From the NCBI RefSeq assembly GCF_963929015.1, contig NZ_CAWVHE010000001.1, positions 1 through 64,000 on the forward strand: DNA of 64,000 nt, given 5' to 3'. The translations under genes were made by a program, and so were the position numbers. Positions 53,260 through 61,716 of the stretch are shown here, in pieces. Each line of letters opens with the position of its first letter. Position 1 is the stretch's first letter. Under the pieces are notes generated by a model. It was given only the letters and a program-made list of their open reading frames with translations, was not told the DNA's origin and ran no database searches. The stretch comes from Merdimonas sp963929015 (GTDB lineage Bacteria; Bacillota; Clostridia; Lachnospirales; Lachnospiraceae).

Positions 53260-54054
53260 TTACATATTTTTTGAAATTTCTTCACACACTTTCATTGCTT
53301 CAATGATCGCGCTTCTAAATCCTCTTTCTTCCAGCACGCGTACTGCCTCAATGGTAGTTCCTGCCGGTGAGCATACCATGTCTTTGAGCTCTCCCGGGTG
53401 CTTGCCGGTATCCAGCACCATCTTGGCGCTTCCCAGAACAGCCTGTGCCGCGAACTGATATGCCTGCGGTCTTGGCATTCCTCCGGAAACGGCAGCGTCT
53501 GCCATCGCCTCGATCATCATAAATACATAAGCCGGTGAACTTCCGCTGGTAGATACCACTACATCCATCAGACGCTCCGGAATGATCTCTACACGGCTGA
53601 AGCTCTGGAGAAGGGTCTTTACATAAGCAATCTCTTCCTCACTAAGATAGGGGTTGGGGCATGCAGCCGTCATGCCTGCGCCTACCATGGCCGGTGTGTT
53701 GGGCATAGTGCGGACAATTTTCACCTGCTTGCCAAACTGCTCTTCCAGCCAGGCAAGGGTCTTACCCGGAGCAATGGTGATGATGATCTGTGAATCTTTG
53801 ATCTCATCTTTAATCTCCCGGATCACATCTGCATAGAACTGCGGTTTTACAGAGAGGATGATCACTTCTGCCTTCTGTGCAACTTCTTTGTTGCTGTCCG
53901 TTACCTGGATGCCAAACTGTTTCTGCACCCGCTCTCTTCCCGGAGCGAACAGATCAGCCCCGATGATCTCCTCTGCCGGGATCACCTGGTTGTTGATAAT
54001 TCCGCCCATGATCGCAGATGCCATGTTGCCTGTTCCGATAAATCCTAATTTCAT
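53260..54054 (-). CDS. proC: Pyrroline-5-carboxylate reductase
   Basis: 264 residues from the ATG at 54054 (MKLGFIGTGNMASAIMGG), four codons after another ATG at 54066. Rossmann loop GFIGTGNMASA, the RTMPNTPAMVGAGMTA substrate segment and the C-terminal SGSSPAYVFMMIEAMADAAVSGGMPR plus SPAGTTIEAVRVLEERGFR. It makes proline from pyrroline-5-carboxylate with NAD(P)H. It is divergent from a GntR regulator whose operator-like sites flank its promoter, so control by that regulator is likely. Confidence 0.95.
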   Translation of the reverse strand: MKLGFIGTGNMASAIMGGIINNQVIPAEEIIGADLFAPGRERVQKQFGIQVTDSNKEVAQKAEVIILSVKPQFYADVIREIKDEIKDSQIIITIAPGKTLAWLEEQFGKQVKIVRTMPNTPAMVGAGMTAACPNPYLSEEEIAYVKTLLQSFSRVEIIPERLMDVVVSTSGSSPAYVFMMIEAMADAAVSGGMPRPQAYQFAAQAVLGSAKMVLDTGKHPGELKDMVCSPAGTTIEAVRVLEERGFRSAIIEAMKVCEEISKNM

Positions 54055-54083
54055 TGTCTTCCCCATCCTTTTTTCTTATTTCT

Positions 54084-54110
54084 GTATACGTTTTTATAAT
54101 TTGTATACAA
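54084..54110 (-). promoter_or_regulatory. Operator pair on the proC side (GTATAC sites, 19 bp apart)
   Basis: GTATAC at 54084-54089 and TTGTATACAA at 54101-54110. Read from the proC side, the order is TTGTATACAA then CGTATACA 19 bp further on. The pair begins 30 bases before the proC start, near its expected -10 (TATAAA). It mirrors the pair at 54202-54228. Confidence 0.75.
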
Positions 54111-54172
54111 TTTTCTTTAATGCGACTATAACACTCTCCAAAGGAAAAGTCAATTCTTTTTTTAAATTTATC

Positions 54173-54228
54173 TTGCGGAAATGGCAAAAAATCGTTATAA
54201 TTTGTATACAAAATCATTTTATGTATAC
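54173..54228 (+). promoter_or_regulatory. GntR gene promoter and operator pair
   Basis: TTGCGG (54173-54178), 17-bp spacer and TATAAT (54196-54201). Directly behind are TTGTATACAA (54202-54211) and GTATAC (54223-54228), 19 bp apart, covering the expected start of transcription. This has the same composition and spacing as the proC-side pair, in opposite orientation. Confidence 0.75.
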
Positions 54229-54265
54229 GTTTTGTTTCTAATTAAGAATTGTGCAGGTGATAGCA

Positions 54266-54934
54266 ATGGCAAAAAAGACAGCCTCCCTGGCCGACCAGGC
54301 CTACCAGACCATCAAAAACAAAATTCTGGATCTGACCTATGCGCCGGGCATGGCGCTGACGGAAGCGATGCTGACAGAAGAGCTTGGCATGAGCCGCAGT
54401 CCCGTCCGCTCTGCGATCCAGATGCTGCAGGCGGAGGGCCTGCTTATATCGGATTATTACCGTTCCATCCGGGTAAAAGAGATCACAGACAAAGACATCC
54501 ACGACATCTACCAGCTCAGAGAGCTTCTGGAGGGCGCGGCCTTTCAGCTGATCTTTACTTCCGGCCGGTACGAAGAATACTCCTTCCGGATTGAAGAAAA
54601 GGTGGTCCGGATGTGTGCCTGCGCCTCGGATCCCTATGCCTGGGAAGTAGCGGACACAGACATGCACATGGAGATCCTGGGCATCCTGGACAACGAAAGG
54701 ATCAACCGGATCTACGAAAACAATCTCTCCGAGCAGATCCGTATCGGCCAGTACTCTGTCCGGCACGGCATGCGGATCCCTCAGACCAATGAGCGCCTGA
54801 AAAAAATGATCCGCTTCATGCGGAAAGGAGACTGCGAAAACGCCTATGCGATCCTAAGGGAGGATCATTTTATGCTGGGACGGGATTCCGCTCTGCGAGG
54901 CCAGTACTCCAAAGACCCGGAAGACTGTAAATAA
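54266..54934 (+). CDS. GntR family regulator, FadR/FCD subfamily
   Basis: 222 residues, starting at the ATG at 54266 five bases after AGGTGA; a GTG at 54251 is possible. The N-terminal winged HTH covers residues 5-75 (LADQAYQTIKNKILDLTYAPG, then LTEEELGMSRSPVRSAIQML-type recognition helix). The C-terminal FCD all-helical ligand domain holds the metal-site pattern DIYQLRELLEGAA, DTDMHMEILG and FMRKGDCENAYAILREDHF. The ligand is unknown. The four GTATAC sites in the divergent region match FadR-group operators and suggest control of itself and of proC. Confidence 0.9.
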   Translation: MAKKTASLADQAYQTIKNKILDLTYAPGMALTEAMLTEELGMSRSPVRSAIQMLQAEGLLISDYYRSIRVKEITDKDIHDIYQLRELLEGAAFQLIFTSGRYEEYSFRIEEKVVRMCACASDPYAWEVADTDMHMEILGILDNERINRIYENNLSEQIRIGQYSVRHGMRIPQTNERLKKMIRFMRKGDCENAYAILREDHFMLGRDSALRGQYSKDPEDCK

Positions 54935-54971
54935 CCGGCTTTTTCCGGTCAGGCTCTGATCCATCGTCATA

Positions 54972-55007
54972 AAAAAGGAGAACGGTATGGCAACCGTTCT
55001 CCTTTTT
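54972..55007. terminator. Bidirectional terminator between the GntR gene and nrdD
   Basis: AAAAAGGAGAACGGT pairs perfectly with ACCGTTCTCCTTTTT around a six-base loop, between convergent genes. Confidence 0.93.
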
Positions 55008-55013
55008 CTGATT

Positions 55014-57395
55014 TTAAGACATCTGCATGCTATGTTCTTTCGCGTATTTTGCAATATTGGACGCATTTGCGACTTTCTCAACTTTTCCGTTTCCCGTTAC
55101 CACCAGGGTCGGCGCCTGCATCACGCCATACTGCTTCACCAGATCCTTCTGTTCTCCGGCATCCACAATTTCACAGGCGATCCCTGCCTCTTCCAGCGCT
55201 TTTCTGGCGATCACGCAGTTGGGACAGGTTTTTGTGGTAAACAACAGAGTTCTGTCTTCTCCACCCGCGGGAACAGTTCCCTGTTCCTCTTCCGCCGTTA
55301 TTACATGACTTCCATGAAACGTGGAATGTACCACATCATATACTTTCCGGTCTTTAAACTCCTGCGCTTTTCCATCGTTCCAGTTCTGCACCGGTCGATA
55401 GTACCCGGTGATCCGGCTGTATACTTCGGTCTTTTCTCCACATTCCGGACACACATACTGCTCTCCGCTTAAGTAGCCGTGATTTCTGCAGATTGAATAC
55501 GTCGGCGACATGGTATAGTAAGGCAGACGGTAATTCTCCGCGATTTTCCGCACCAGGGCAGCCGCCGACTTCCAGCTGGGCAGTTTTTCTCCCAGAAATG
55601 CGTGAAATACCGTACCAGAGGTATACAGGGTCTGCAGCTCGTCCTGAATATCCAGGGCATCGAAGATGTCCTCTGTATAGCCAACCGGCAGATGTGAACT
55701 GTTGGTGTAGTAAGGCGTTCCATTTCCCTCAGCTGCGGTAATAATATCCGGGAACTGCTCTTTATCATGTTTTGCAAAACGATACGCAGTAGATTCCGCA
55801 GGTGTTGCCTCCAGATTATAGAGATCGCCATATTCTTCCTGATAGGAAGACAGACGTTCCCGCATATGATTGAGCACTTTCTTAGAGAACTCCTGAGTCT
55901 CTTTGTGCGTCATATCTTTTCGGATCCATTTTGCGTTGAGCCCGGCCTCGTTCATCCCCACAAGACCGATGGTAGAGAAATGATTCTCAAACGTTCCCAG
56001 ATACCGTTTCGTATAAGGATATAATCCTTCCTCCATCAGCTTGGTGATCACTGTCCGTTTCACATGCAGGGATCTGGCCGCAATATCCATCAGACGGTCC
56101 AGTCTTGCAAAGAAGGCTTCCTCATTCTCTGCCTGGTAGGCGATTCTTGGCATATTGATCGTAACCACGCCTACAGATCCTGTGCTCTCGCCGCTTCCAA
56201 AGAAACCGCCGGATTTCTTCCTAAGTTCCCGCAGATCCAGCCGCAGACGGCAGCACATGCTGCGGACATCGCTGGGCTCCATGTCGCTGTTGATATAATT
56301 TGAAAAATAAGGCGTACCATATTTTGCAGTCATCTCAAAGAGCAGACGGTTATTCTCTGTATCAGACCAGTCAAAATCCTTTGTAATGGAATAGGTCGGG
56401 ATCGGATACTGGAATCCTCTTCCATGAGCGTCTCCTTCGATCATAATCTCGATAAAAGCCTTATTTACCATATCCATTTCTTTTTTGCAGTCACCGTAGG
56501 TAAAATCCATCTCTTTACCGCCTACGATAGCCGGCAGGTTTGCCAGATCATCCGGCACAGTCCAGTCCAGAGTGATATTGGAAAACGGCGCCTGAGTTCC
56601 CCATCTGGACGGGGTGTTTACCCCATAGATAAAGGATTCGATACACTTCTTGACTTCCGGATAGGTCAGTCCGTCTGTTTTTACAAAGGGTGCAAGATAG
56701 GTGTCAAAAGAAGAAAACGCCTGTGCACCGGCCCATTCATTCTGCATGATGCCAAGGAAGTTTACCATCTGATTGCAAAGCACGCTTAAATGCTTTGCCG
56801 GGGAAGAAGATATCTTACCCGGAATCCCTCCCAGGCCCTCCTGGATCAGCTGCTTTAAAGACCATCCGGCACAATATCCGGTCAGCATGGACAGATCGTG
56901 GATATGAATGTCCGCATTCCGGTGCGCCTGCCCGATCTCCTCGTCATAGATCTCGGAAAGCCAGTAGTTGGCTGTGATCGCTCCAGAGTTGCTTAAGATC
57001 AGTCCTCCCACAGAATAGGTAACGGTAGAGTTTTCTTTTACCCGCCAGTCCATTACCTTTACATAACTGTCTACAATCTCCTTATAATCCAGCATGGTGG
57101 ACTTCAGATTCCGGATCTTTTCTCTCTGCTTCCGATATAAAATATATCCCTTTGCCACGTCTGCATAGCCCGCCTTGATCAGGATAGCTTCCACACTGTC
57201 CTGAATGTCTTCCACCTGGATCAGCCCTTCTTTGATCTTCGGTTCAAAATCTGCCGTCACCTTCAGCGCCAGCAGATCGATAATGTCCTGATTGTATTCT
57301 TTTTCCTGGGCGCGGAACGCTTTTTCTATCGCCACGCTGATCTTGGAGAGATCAAACTTTGCCACCTGCCCGTCTCGCTTCATTACCTGGTACAT
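55014..57395 (-). CDS. nrdD: Anaerobic ribonucleoside-triphosphate reductase with C-terminal thioredoxin-like domain
   Basis: 793 residues from the ATG at 57395 (MYQVMKRDGQVAKFDLSKIS); earlier ATG codons up to 57416 lack a ribosome site. The N-terminal ATP cone covers residues 1-95. The glycyl-radical barrel follows, with CSxx-type MCCRLRLDLRELRKKSGGFFGSGE and TPAESTAYRFAKHD. The zinc site is CRNHGYLSGEQYVCPECGEK, and the radical Gly is in RITGYYRPVQNWNDGK. After residue 705 comes an extra thioredoxin/glutaredoxin-like domain, LLFTTKTCPNC (CPNC at 724-727) to QAPTLVV. Reduces NTPs to dNTPs without oxygen. The fused domain probably supplies or shuttles the reducing equivalents. Confidence 0.95.
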   Translation of the reverse strand: MYQVMKRDGQVAKFDLSKISVAIEKAFRAQEKEYNQDIIDLLALKVTADFEPKIKEGLIQVEDIQDSVEAILIKAGYADVAKGYILYRKQREKIRNLKSTMLDYKEIVDSYVKVMDWRVKENSTVTYSVGGLILSNSGAITANYWLSEIYDEEIGQAHRNADIHIHDLSMLTGYCAGWSLKQLIQEGLGGIPGKISSSPAKHLSVLCNQMVNFLGIMQNEWAGAQAFSSFDTYLAPFVKTDGLTYPEVKKCIESFIYGVNTPSRWGTQAPFSNITLDWTVPDDLANLPAIVGGKEMDFTYGDCKKEMDMVNKAFIEIMIEGDAHGRGFQYPIPTYSITKDFDWSDTENNRLLFEMTAKYGTPYFSNYINSDMEPSDVRSMCCRLRLDLRELRKKSGGFFGSGESTGSVGVVTINMPRIAYQAENEEAFFARLDRLMDIAARSLHVKRTVITKLMEEGLYPYTKRYLGTFENHFSTIGLVGMNEAGLNAKWIRKDMTHKETQEFSKKVLNHMRERLSSYQEEYGDLYNLEATPAESTAYRFAKHDKEQFPDIITAAEGNGTPYYTNSSHLPVGYTEDIFDALDIQDELQTLYTSGTVFHAFLGEKLPSWKSAAALVRKIAENYRLPYYTMSPTYSICRNHGYLSGEQYVCPECGEKTEVYSRITGYYRPVQNWNDGKAQEFKDRKVYDVVHSTFHGSHVITAEEEQGTVPAGGEDRTLLFTTKTCPNCVIARKALEEAGIACEIVDAGEQKDLVKQYGVMQAPTLVVTGNGKVEKVANASNIAKYAKEHSMQMS

Positions 57396-57497
57396 TTCCT
57401 TTACCCCCATTTCCATTTGCCGTTATCATTCGTCTTCTGTTCTATCTGTTCGCTTTCCCGAAGAGGCTGTTTCTGCGGGAACTTCGTCGGTTCTTAT

Positions 57498-57527
57498 ATC
57501 ATAGCACTGCTTTTATTCATTCGTCAA
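57498..57527 (-). promoter_or_regulatory. Promoter of nrdD
   Basis: On the minus strand TTGACG (57527-57522), 18-bp spacer, TATGAT (57503-57498), with the two NrdR boxes directly upstream. Confidence 0.65.
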
Positions 57528-57536
57528 TAAAAAATA

Positions 57537-57580
57537 ACAATATATTGTGTTTTCTTTTTGTCAGTTTCACAATATATTGT
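57537..57580 (-). promoter_or_regulatory. Tandem NrdR boxes upstream of nrdD
   Basis: Two identical palindromes ACAATATATTGT at 57537-57548 and 57569-57580, 32 bp from centre to centre (three DNA turns). These match the NrdR box consensus ACACWATATATWGTGT and its usual spacing. The regulator nrdR is coded at 63249-63698. Confidence 0.9.
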
Positions 57581-57598
57581 TATCTTTTTTTCGTATCC

Positions 57599-58291
57599 TT
57601 ACAGTCCGCGCACCTGCGCTGCAGGGATGTATTTTTGAACCACCTCCAGCGCCTGCCGCATGATCGTATCGCTATACGCATGGAGCCCCGGGCGGATCAG
57701 ATCTCCGGAATCCTCAAACTGCTGCAGGAAATACCGATCTGCTCCCCGGATCCACTGTCCGATCGCCTCAAAATCAGAGCGCTGATGAAACTCCTGTACC
57801 ACCGTGGTCCGAAATTCATAAGGGATGCGTCCTTTCATCAGATAGGCCACGCTCTGCTCTACCTTTCCCGTATCGTATCCCTCGATCCCAATGGTCCGTC
57901 CATAATGCTCCCGGCTATTTTTCAGATCCATCGCCACATAATCTACAAGACCTTCTTCTACCATCCTTTGCAGTTTATCCGGAAAGCTTCCATTGGTATC
58001 CAGTTTCACCAGATAGCCCATTTCCCTGATCTTTCTTAAAAAATCCCCGATGCCGTGCTGGATCAGCGGTTCTCCTCCGGTCACGCACACTCCGTCCAGA
58101 ACGCCCTTCCTTTTTTGGAGAAAAGAAAAAATATCCTCCACAGGGATCTTAGGATTCTGATGGGTATCTATGACAAGAGACGCATTGTGGCAGAAGGGAC
58201 ACCGAAAATTGCACCCGGCAGTAAACACGGTACAGGCCACCTTGCCCGGAAAATCCAGCAGGGTAAGCTTTTGCAGTCCCTGAATGATCAT
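57599..58291 (-). CDS. nrdG: Anaerobic ribonucleotide reductase activating radical SAM protein
   Basis: 230 residues, start at the ATG at 58291 six bases after GAGGAGGG. Radical SAM cysteines CNFRCPFC (C27, C31, C34), the GGE motif TGGEPLIQ and the SAM-site regions TNGSFPDKL and AMDLKNS. It makes the glycyl radical on NrdD. It is longer than the short NrdG type (about 150-180 residues) and belongs to the NrdG2-like class common in Clostridia. It sits directly upstream of nrdD on the same strand, but the NrdR boxes and promoter between them suggest that nrdD has its own control. Confidence 0.9.
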   Translation of the reverse strand: MIIQGLQKLTLLDFPGKVACTVFTAGCNFRCPFCHNASLVIDTHQNPKIPVEDIFSFLQKRKGVLDGVCVTGGEPLIQHGIGDFLRKIREMGYLVKLDTNGSFPDKLQRMVEEGLVDYVAMDLKNSREHYGRTIGIEGYDTGKVEQSVAYLMKGRIPYEFRTTVVQEFHQRSDFEAIGQWIRGADRYFLQQFEDSGDLIRPGLHAYSDTIMRQALEVVQKYIPAAQVRGL

Positions 58292-58323
58292 GTCCATCCC
58301 TCCTCTACGAAATAACGTCTTTT

Positions 58324-58917
58324 CTATTTTTCAACCCGAAAATGTTCCAGCATGACCGGCATACATGCCTTGCTGTATTCCCCCAGCGAATAAGCGCCGC
58401 GATTCAGACACCAGTCTGTGACAAGGGCTCTCTCGCACATAGAATAATAGTTGGTGATCTCGCCTATAGTCCGGTCTTTTTTAATCTCTCCCCTTTTTTG
58501 TCCTTCTTCTACAATCTTTGTGATCAGTTTGTAATATTTCCGGTTCTGATCCAGAAGATGTCTCTGCCCCTGGGAAACCAGCTGTGTGGAATAAAGGGAT
58601 GCCAGAAGATCGATACTGATCCTTTCCTCCATCATGGAATGTGTCTTATAGTTCAGATACAAAAGTTTATCAAAATGGTTCATCTGCGGATCCATGGTGG
58701 CGTCCAGCTCCTCATAATAATCGTCCAGGATCAGGGACAGCGTGTTCAAAAGCTCGTCCTTGGTGCTGAAATAGTAATAAAAAGATCCCTTGGACGTACC
58801 CGACAGCGCGATAATATCGTCTACCGTGGTCCCGTTATATCCTCTTTCATGAAACAACTGCCAGGCCGCTGCCACGATCCTGTTTTTTACTCCCTTATTT
58901 TCTTCACTTTTTTCCAT
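58324..58917 (-). CDS. TetR/AcrR family transcriptional regulator
   Basis: 197 residues. The HTH occupies residues 10-57 (RIVAAAWQLFHERGYNGTTVDDIIALSGTSKGSFYYYFSTKDEL), a textbook TetR pattern. The C-terminal helical domain is Tyr- and Leu-rich, with no recognised ligand class. It lies in a run of co-directional genes (acyP before, nrdG after). The target is unknown; the 48-bp gap upstream holds no clear dyad. Confidence 0.9.
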   Translation of the reverse strand: MEKSEENKGVKNRIVAAAWQLFHERGYNGTTVDDIIALSGTSKGSFYYYFSTKDELLNTLSLILDDYYEELDATMDPQMNHFDKLLYLNYKTHSMMEERISIDLLASLYSTQLVSQGQRHLLDQNRKYYKLITKIVEEGQKRGEIKKDRTIGEITNYYSMCERALVTDWCLNRGAYSLGEYSKACMPVMLEHFRVEK

Positions 58918-58965
58918 AACTTCTCCTTTAACGTCTCATCTGTCATTTCTTTTGATAAGTAAAAT

Positions 58966-59235
58966 TTATCTTACAAAAAAACCGGTTTCTTCTTCCACCG
59001 GGATATCCGTGGTGTCAATCCAGTCTATGGAAATGAACGGATTGCGGTTCAGCCCTTCCATCAGTTTATAAATCCGGGCCTCTCTACCCTGCACTTCCAG
59101 AACCACCGTTCCGTTGTATTCATTTTCCACCCATCCGGACAGCCCCAGAGACCGGGCAAGATGTTTTGCCGTATACCGGAACCCAACGCCCTGCACATGT
59201 CCGTAAAAAACCATTCTTTTCCTGACCTCTCCCAT
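58966..59235 (-). CDS. acyP: Acylphosphatase
   Basis: 89 residues. The signature GHVQGVGFRYTAKHLA holds the catalytic Arg, and the second site WVENEYNGTVVLEVQG holds the catalytic Asn. Small alpha/beta fold, cytosolic, hydrolyses acyl phosphates such as acetyl phosphate or carbamoyl phosphate. Confidence 0.95.
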   Translation of the reverse strand: MGEVRKRMVFYGHVQGVGFRYTAKHLARSLGLSGWVENEYNGTVVLEVQGREARIYKLMEGLNRNPFISIDWIDTTDIPVEEETGFFVR

Positions 59236-59290
59236 ATGACCTCATCCTTTTTCTTCAGAATATCAGGCAGAGATTTCCAGTCTGCTTCTG

Positions 59291-60235
59291 CTAAAATCCA
59301 ATCTCCATCTCCGGCAGATCAAATAAAGAAAGCTGATCATCCCGGAAAGAATGCACTTCTTTATCACTGATAGTTTCGTCTCCTTTTAAACAACCTGTCA
59401 GCACCGGTGAAAGAGGATCGTGCTGATCGTACTTATTCCGGGCGCTCTCCGGGCTGTGTACTGCATAACAGTATTGACATCCGGCCGGACAGGTATCGTA
59501 AACGCCTATATCTATGCTCTCCACGCAGCCGCACTCTTTCCTCTGTCCGGGATCTTTTTTTACATCCAGTTTATACGCCGCCAGCTGACGGATCTTTTCT
59601 TTATCAATACAGGCGCCGGGGCGGATCCCGAACCGTGTCAGGTCCACTTTTTCCGCACAGCTGTAAAGTGGAAGGTGATATTTCCCCGCAATCTTTCCAA
59701 GCCCCGCCGCCAGATCCTCGATCTCTTCCGGCTCCAGCTCCCGGAATGGGCTGCCCCGGTAAGGATCCACAAAGCTTATGATACAGCGTGTAGTCGCGTC
59801 GTGAAGCCACTCGCACATCATTTCAAACTTTTCCAGATGATAATCCCGGGTATACCGGCCCGACAGGAGGATCGGATCGAATCTCCAGTCCATCCTCTCT
59901 TTGCCAAGCTGCTCGCTCATCAGCAGGAACGTTGCCATGGCGTCTGTTGTGTCCGGGACCCCGGGCTCCACATCCGCCCCATAATCGGTAATGGTCATCT
60001 GAAAATAATACCGGTATCCCATCGCGTCGATCTCCGGCAGGAAAGGACGCACCGGCTCCGGATTCTTACTCCAGAACACGATGCAGTCCACTGTCTCCGG
60101 CGACAGCGCGATCCGCTGTATTTTTTTGCGATTGTAGGGATTTTGCACCAGCACCTCCCCTTCTCTCAACCGATTGACAAACCACTCCGGATACCTGGCC
60201 GGAATGTCTGTCCTCCTGCTTGCACTGATAATCAT
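59291..60235 (-). CDS. DUF1848 family protein with CxxxCxxC cluster motif
   Basis: 314 residues. It starts MIISASRRTDIPARYPEWF, the DUF1848 signature, followed by VFWSKNPEPVRPFLPEID and the FQMTITDYG segment. Near the C-terminus, DTCPAGCQYCYA gives a CxxxCxxC pattern like that of radical SAM proteins; spore-photoproduct-lyase-like chemistry is sometimes suggested for the family. No function is proven. It starts 15 bp after the HD-domain gene and is probably in the same operon. Confidence 0.85.
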   Translation of the reverse strand: MIISASRRTDIPARYPEWFVNRLREGEVLVQNPYNRKKIQRIALSPETVDCIVFWSKNPEPVRPFLPEIDAMGYRYYFQMTITDYGADVEPGVPDTTDAMATFLLMSEQLGKERMDWRFDPILLSGRYTRDYHLEKFEMMCEWLHDATTRCIISFVDPYRGSPFRELEPEEIEDLAAGLGKIAGKYHLPLYSCAEKVDLTRFGIRPGACIDKEKIRQLAAYKLDVKKDPGQRKECGCVESIDIGVYDTCPAGCQYCYAVHSPESARNKYDQHDPLSPVLTGCLKGDETISDKEVHSFRDDQLSLFDLPEMEIGF

Positions 60236-60250
60236 ATTGCCGTTATCCTT

Positions 60251-60787
60251 TTATCCAAAATTTTTGCAGATCAGTCTGCAGTACTCTTCATATGCGGCGA
60301 CTCCGCGGAACTTTTCCTCCAGGGCGTCTCTGACCCCTTTGTAATACCATCCTATGGTGTCCTTATCTTTCATCCGGAAACGTTTCCACAGGTCCTCTCC
60401 CACGACAGGATAATCCCGGTCAATGTCCCGCATATTAGACAACTTGTCCGCAAGCCCGATCATCTGCACCTCTCTTGGCGCAGTCCTGAGATGTTCGATG
60501 GTGGCTGTCTTGCGCTCCATCCATGTGCGGGATTTATCCTCGCTTTCCTGCGCCACCATAGACGCTACTCTTTCCGAAAACGTCTGGGCCAGGATCCTTT
60601 GTGTCACTCCGGGACAATCTTCAATCGTATCATGAAGAACCGCTGCGCTTATGACTTCCTCATCTTCCGTCATCGACGCAACGATCTCCCCCACCTCTAT
60701 CGGATGGACGATGTAAGGCCGCTTTGTCCCTTTTCGGAACTGGCCTTCGTGTGCCTTCTTCGCAAACTCGATCGCTTTGCTGACCAT
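60251..60787 (-). CDS. HD-domain protein, MESH1/RelA-SpoT hydrolase-like
   Basis: 178 residues. The metal ligands are H28 (YIVHPIEV), H52-D53 (VLHDTIEDC) and the D in GLADKLSNMRD, as in the (p)ppGpp hydrolase domain of SpoT and stand-alone MESH1 enzymes. No synthetase, TGS or ACT domain is present. Hydrolysis of (p)ppGpp or of another nucleotide is therefore likely but not proven. Co-directional with the DUF1848 gene. Confidence 0.85.
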   Translation of the reverse strand: MVSKAIEFAKKAHEGQFRKGTKRPYIVHPIEVGEIVASMTEDEEVISAAVLHDTIEDCPGVTQRILAQTFSERVASMVAQESEDKSRTWMERKTATIEHLRTAPREVQMIGLADKLSNMRDIDRDYPVVGEDLWKRFRMKDKDTIGWYYKGVRDALEEKFRGVAAYEEYCRLICKNFG

Positions 60788-60916
60788 ACTGCACCTCTTT
60801 CTCTCCTGTGCCTGTACCTAGACCGTTCTATAGTAAATATTAACACCTGGGACTTTTCTTCGCAACGATTCCGGGGTATAATCTTACTATCATTTCATCA
60901 GAACAGGAGTTTTTTT

Positions 60917-61651
60917 ATGTCTGTACAAACCGTATTGATCACCGGCGCTTCCAGAGGCATTGGCAAAAGCACCGCTCTTGCCTTTGCTTCTCACGGCTTC
61001 CGGGTATTTTTAAACTGCAGATCCTCTTTGGATGACCTGGACATGGTCCGGCGCCAGATAGAGGATCTTTATCATGTCGAATGTTATCTGGTTCCCGGCG
61101 ATGTAGGCAATCCGGATGCCGTCCGGCAGATCTTTCAAAAAATCCGGGGAATCTGCGGCGGCGTCGACGTACTGATTAACAATGCCGGGATCTCTCATGT
61201 AGGACTTCTAAGAGACCTGACAGACGCCCGCTGGGAAGAAATCCTTTCCTCCAATCTTTCTTCTGTCTTTTACTGCTGCCGGGAAGCCATCCCCTATATG
61301 GTATCCAGACAGTCCGGGAGGATCATCAACGTCTCCTCTATGTGGGGCGCGTCCGGCGCATCCTGCGAAGCCGCATACTCTGCTTCCAAAGCAGGTGTGG
61401 AAGGGCTTACAAGAGCTCTGGCAAAGGAACTGGCTCCCAGCTCCATACCGGTCAACGCGGTATCTCCCGGCGTCATCGACACATCCATGAATACCATCTT
61501 TTCCGAAGAGGAACGCCGGGATCTGAAAGAAGAGATCCCCATGGGACGGTTCGGAACACCGGAAGAAACAGCCAGCCTCATTTATCAGGTGGCCTGCGCG
61601 CCTTTGTACCTGACCGGACAGGTCATCCGAATGGACGGCGGTTTTCTGTAA
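60917..61651 (+). CDS. SDR family oxidoreductase, FabG-like
   Basis: 244 residues from the ATG at 60917 (RBS AACAGGAG); it is the only plus-strand gene in this part. The NAD(P) loop is TGASRGIGKS and NNAGIS follows. The catalytic Ser is in INVSSMWG and the YSASK motif is at about 153-157, followed by SPGVIDTSM. Closest in appearance to 3-oxoacyl-ACP reductases of the FabG/YmfI type. As no other fatty-acid genes are near, the true substrate is open. Confidence 0.9.
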   Translation: MSVQTVLITGASRGIGKSTALAFASHGFRVFLNCRSSLDDLDMVRRQIEDLYHVECYLVPGDVGNPDAVRQIFQKIRGICGGVDVLINNAGISHVGLLRDLTDARWEEILSSNLSSVFYCCREAIPYMVSRQSGRIINVSSMWGASGASCEAAYSASKAGVEGLTRALAKELAPSSIPVNAVSPGVIDTSMNTIFSEEERRDLKEEIPMGRFGTPEETASLIYQVACAPLYLTGQVIRMDGGFL

Positions 61652-61689
61652 AGATCCGACACAAGCTCCGACACCATATGCAACACAAA

Positions 61690-61716
61690 GAGGAGGCTTA
61701 TCCTTAAGCCTCCTCC
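61690..61716. terminator. Probable terminator between the SDR gene and exonuclease III
   Basis: GAGGAGGCTTA pairs with TAAGCCTCCTC around a short loop between convergent genes; the hairpin includes the last codons of the exonuclease gene. Confidence 0.55.

Noticed and set aside
59420..61651. Very long plus-strand open frame that ends with the SDR protein
   Set aside because: The first 1.5 kb is antisense to the DUF1848 and HD-domain genes and has no family pattern. The SDR has its own ribosome site and start at 60917.
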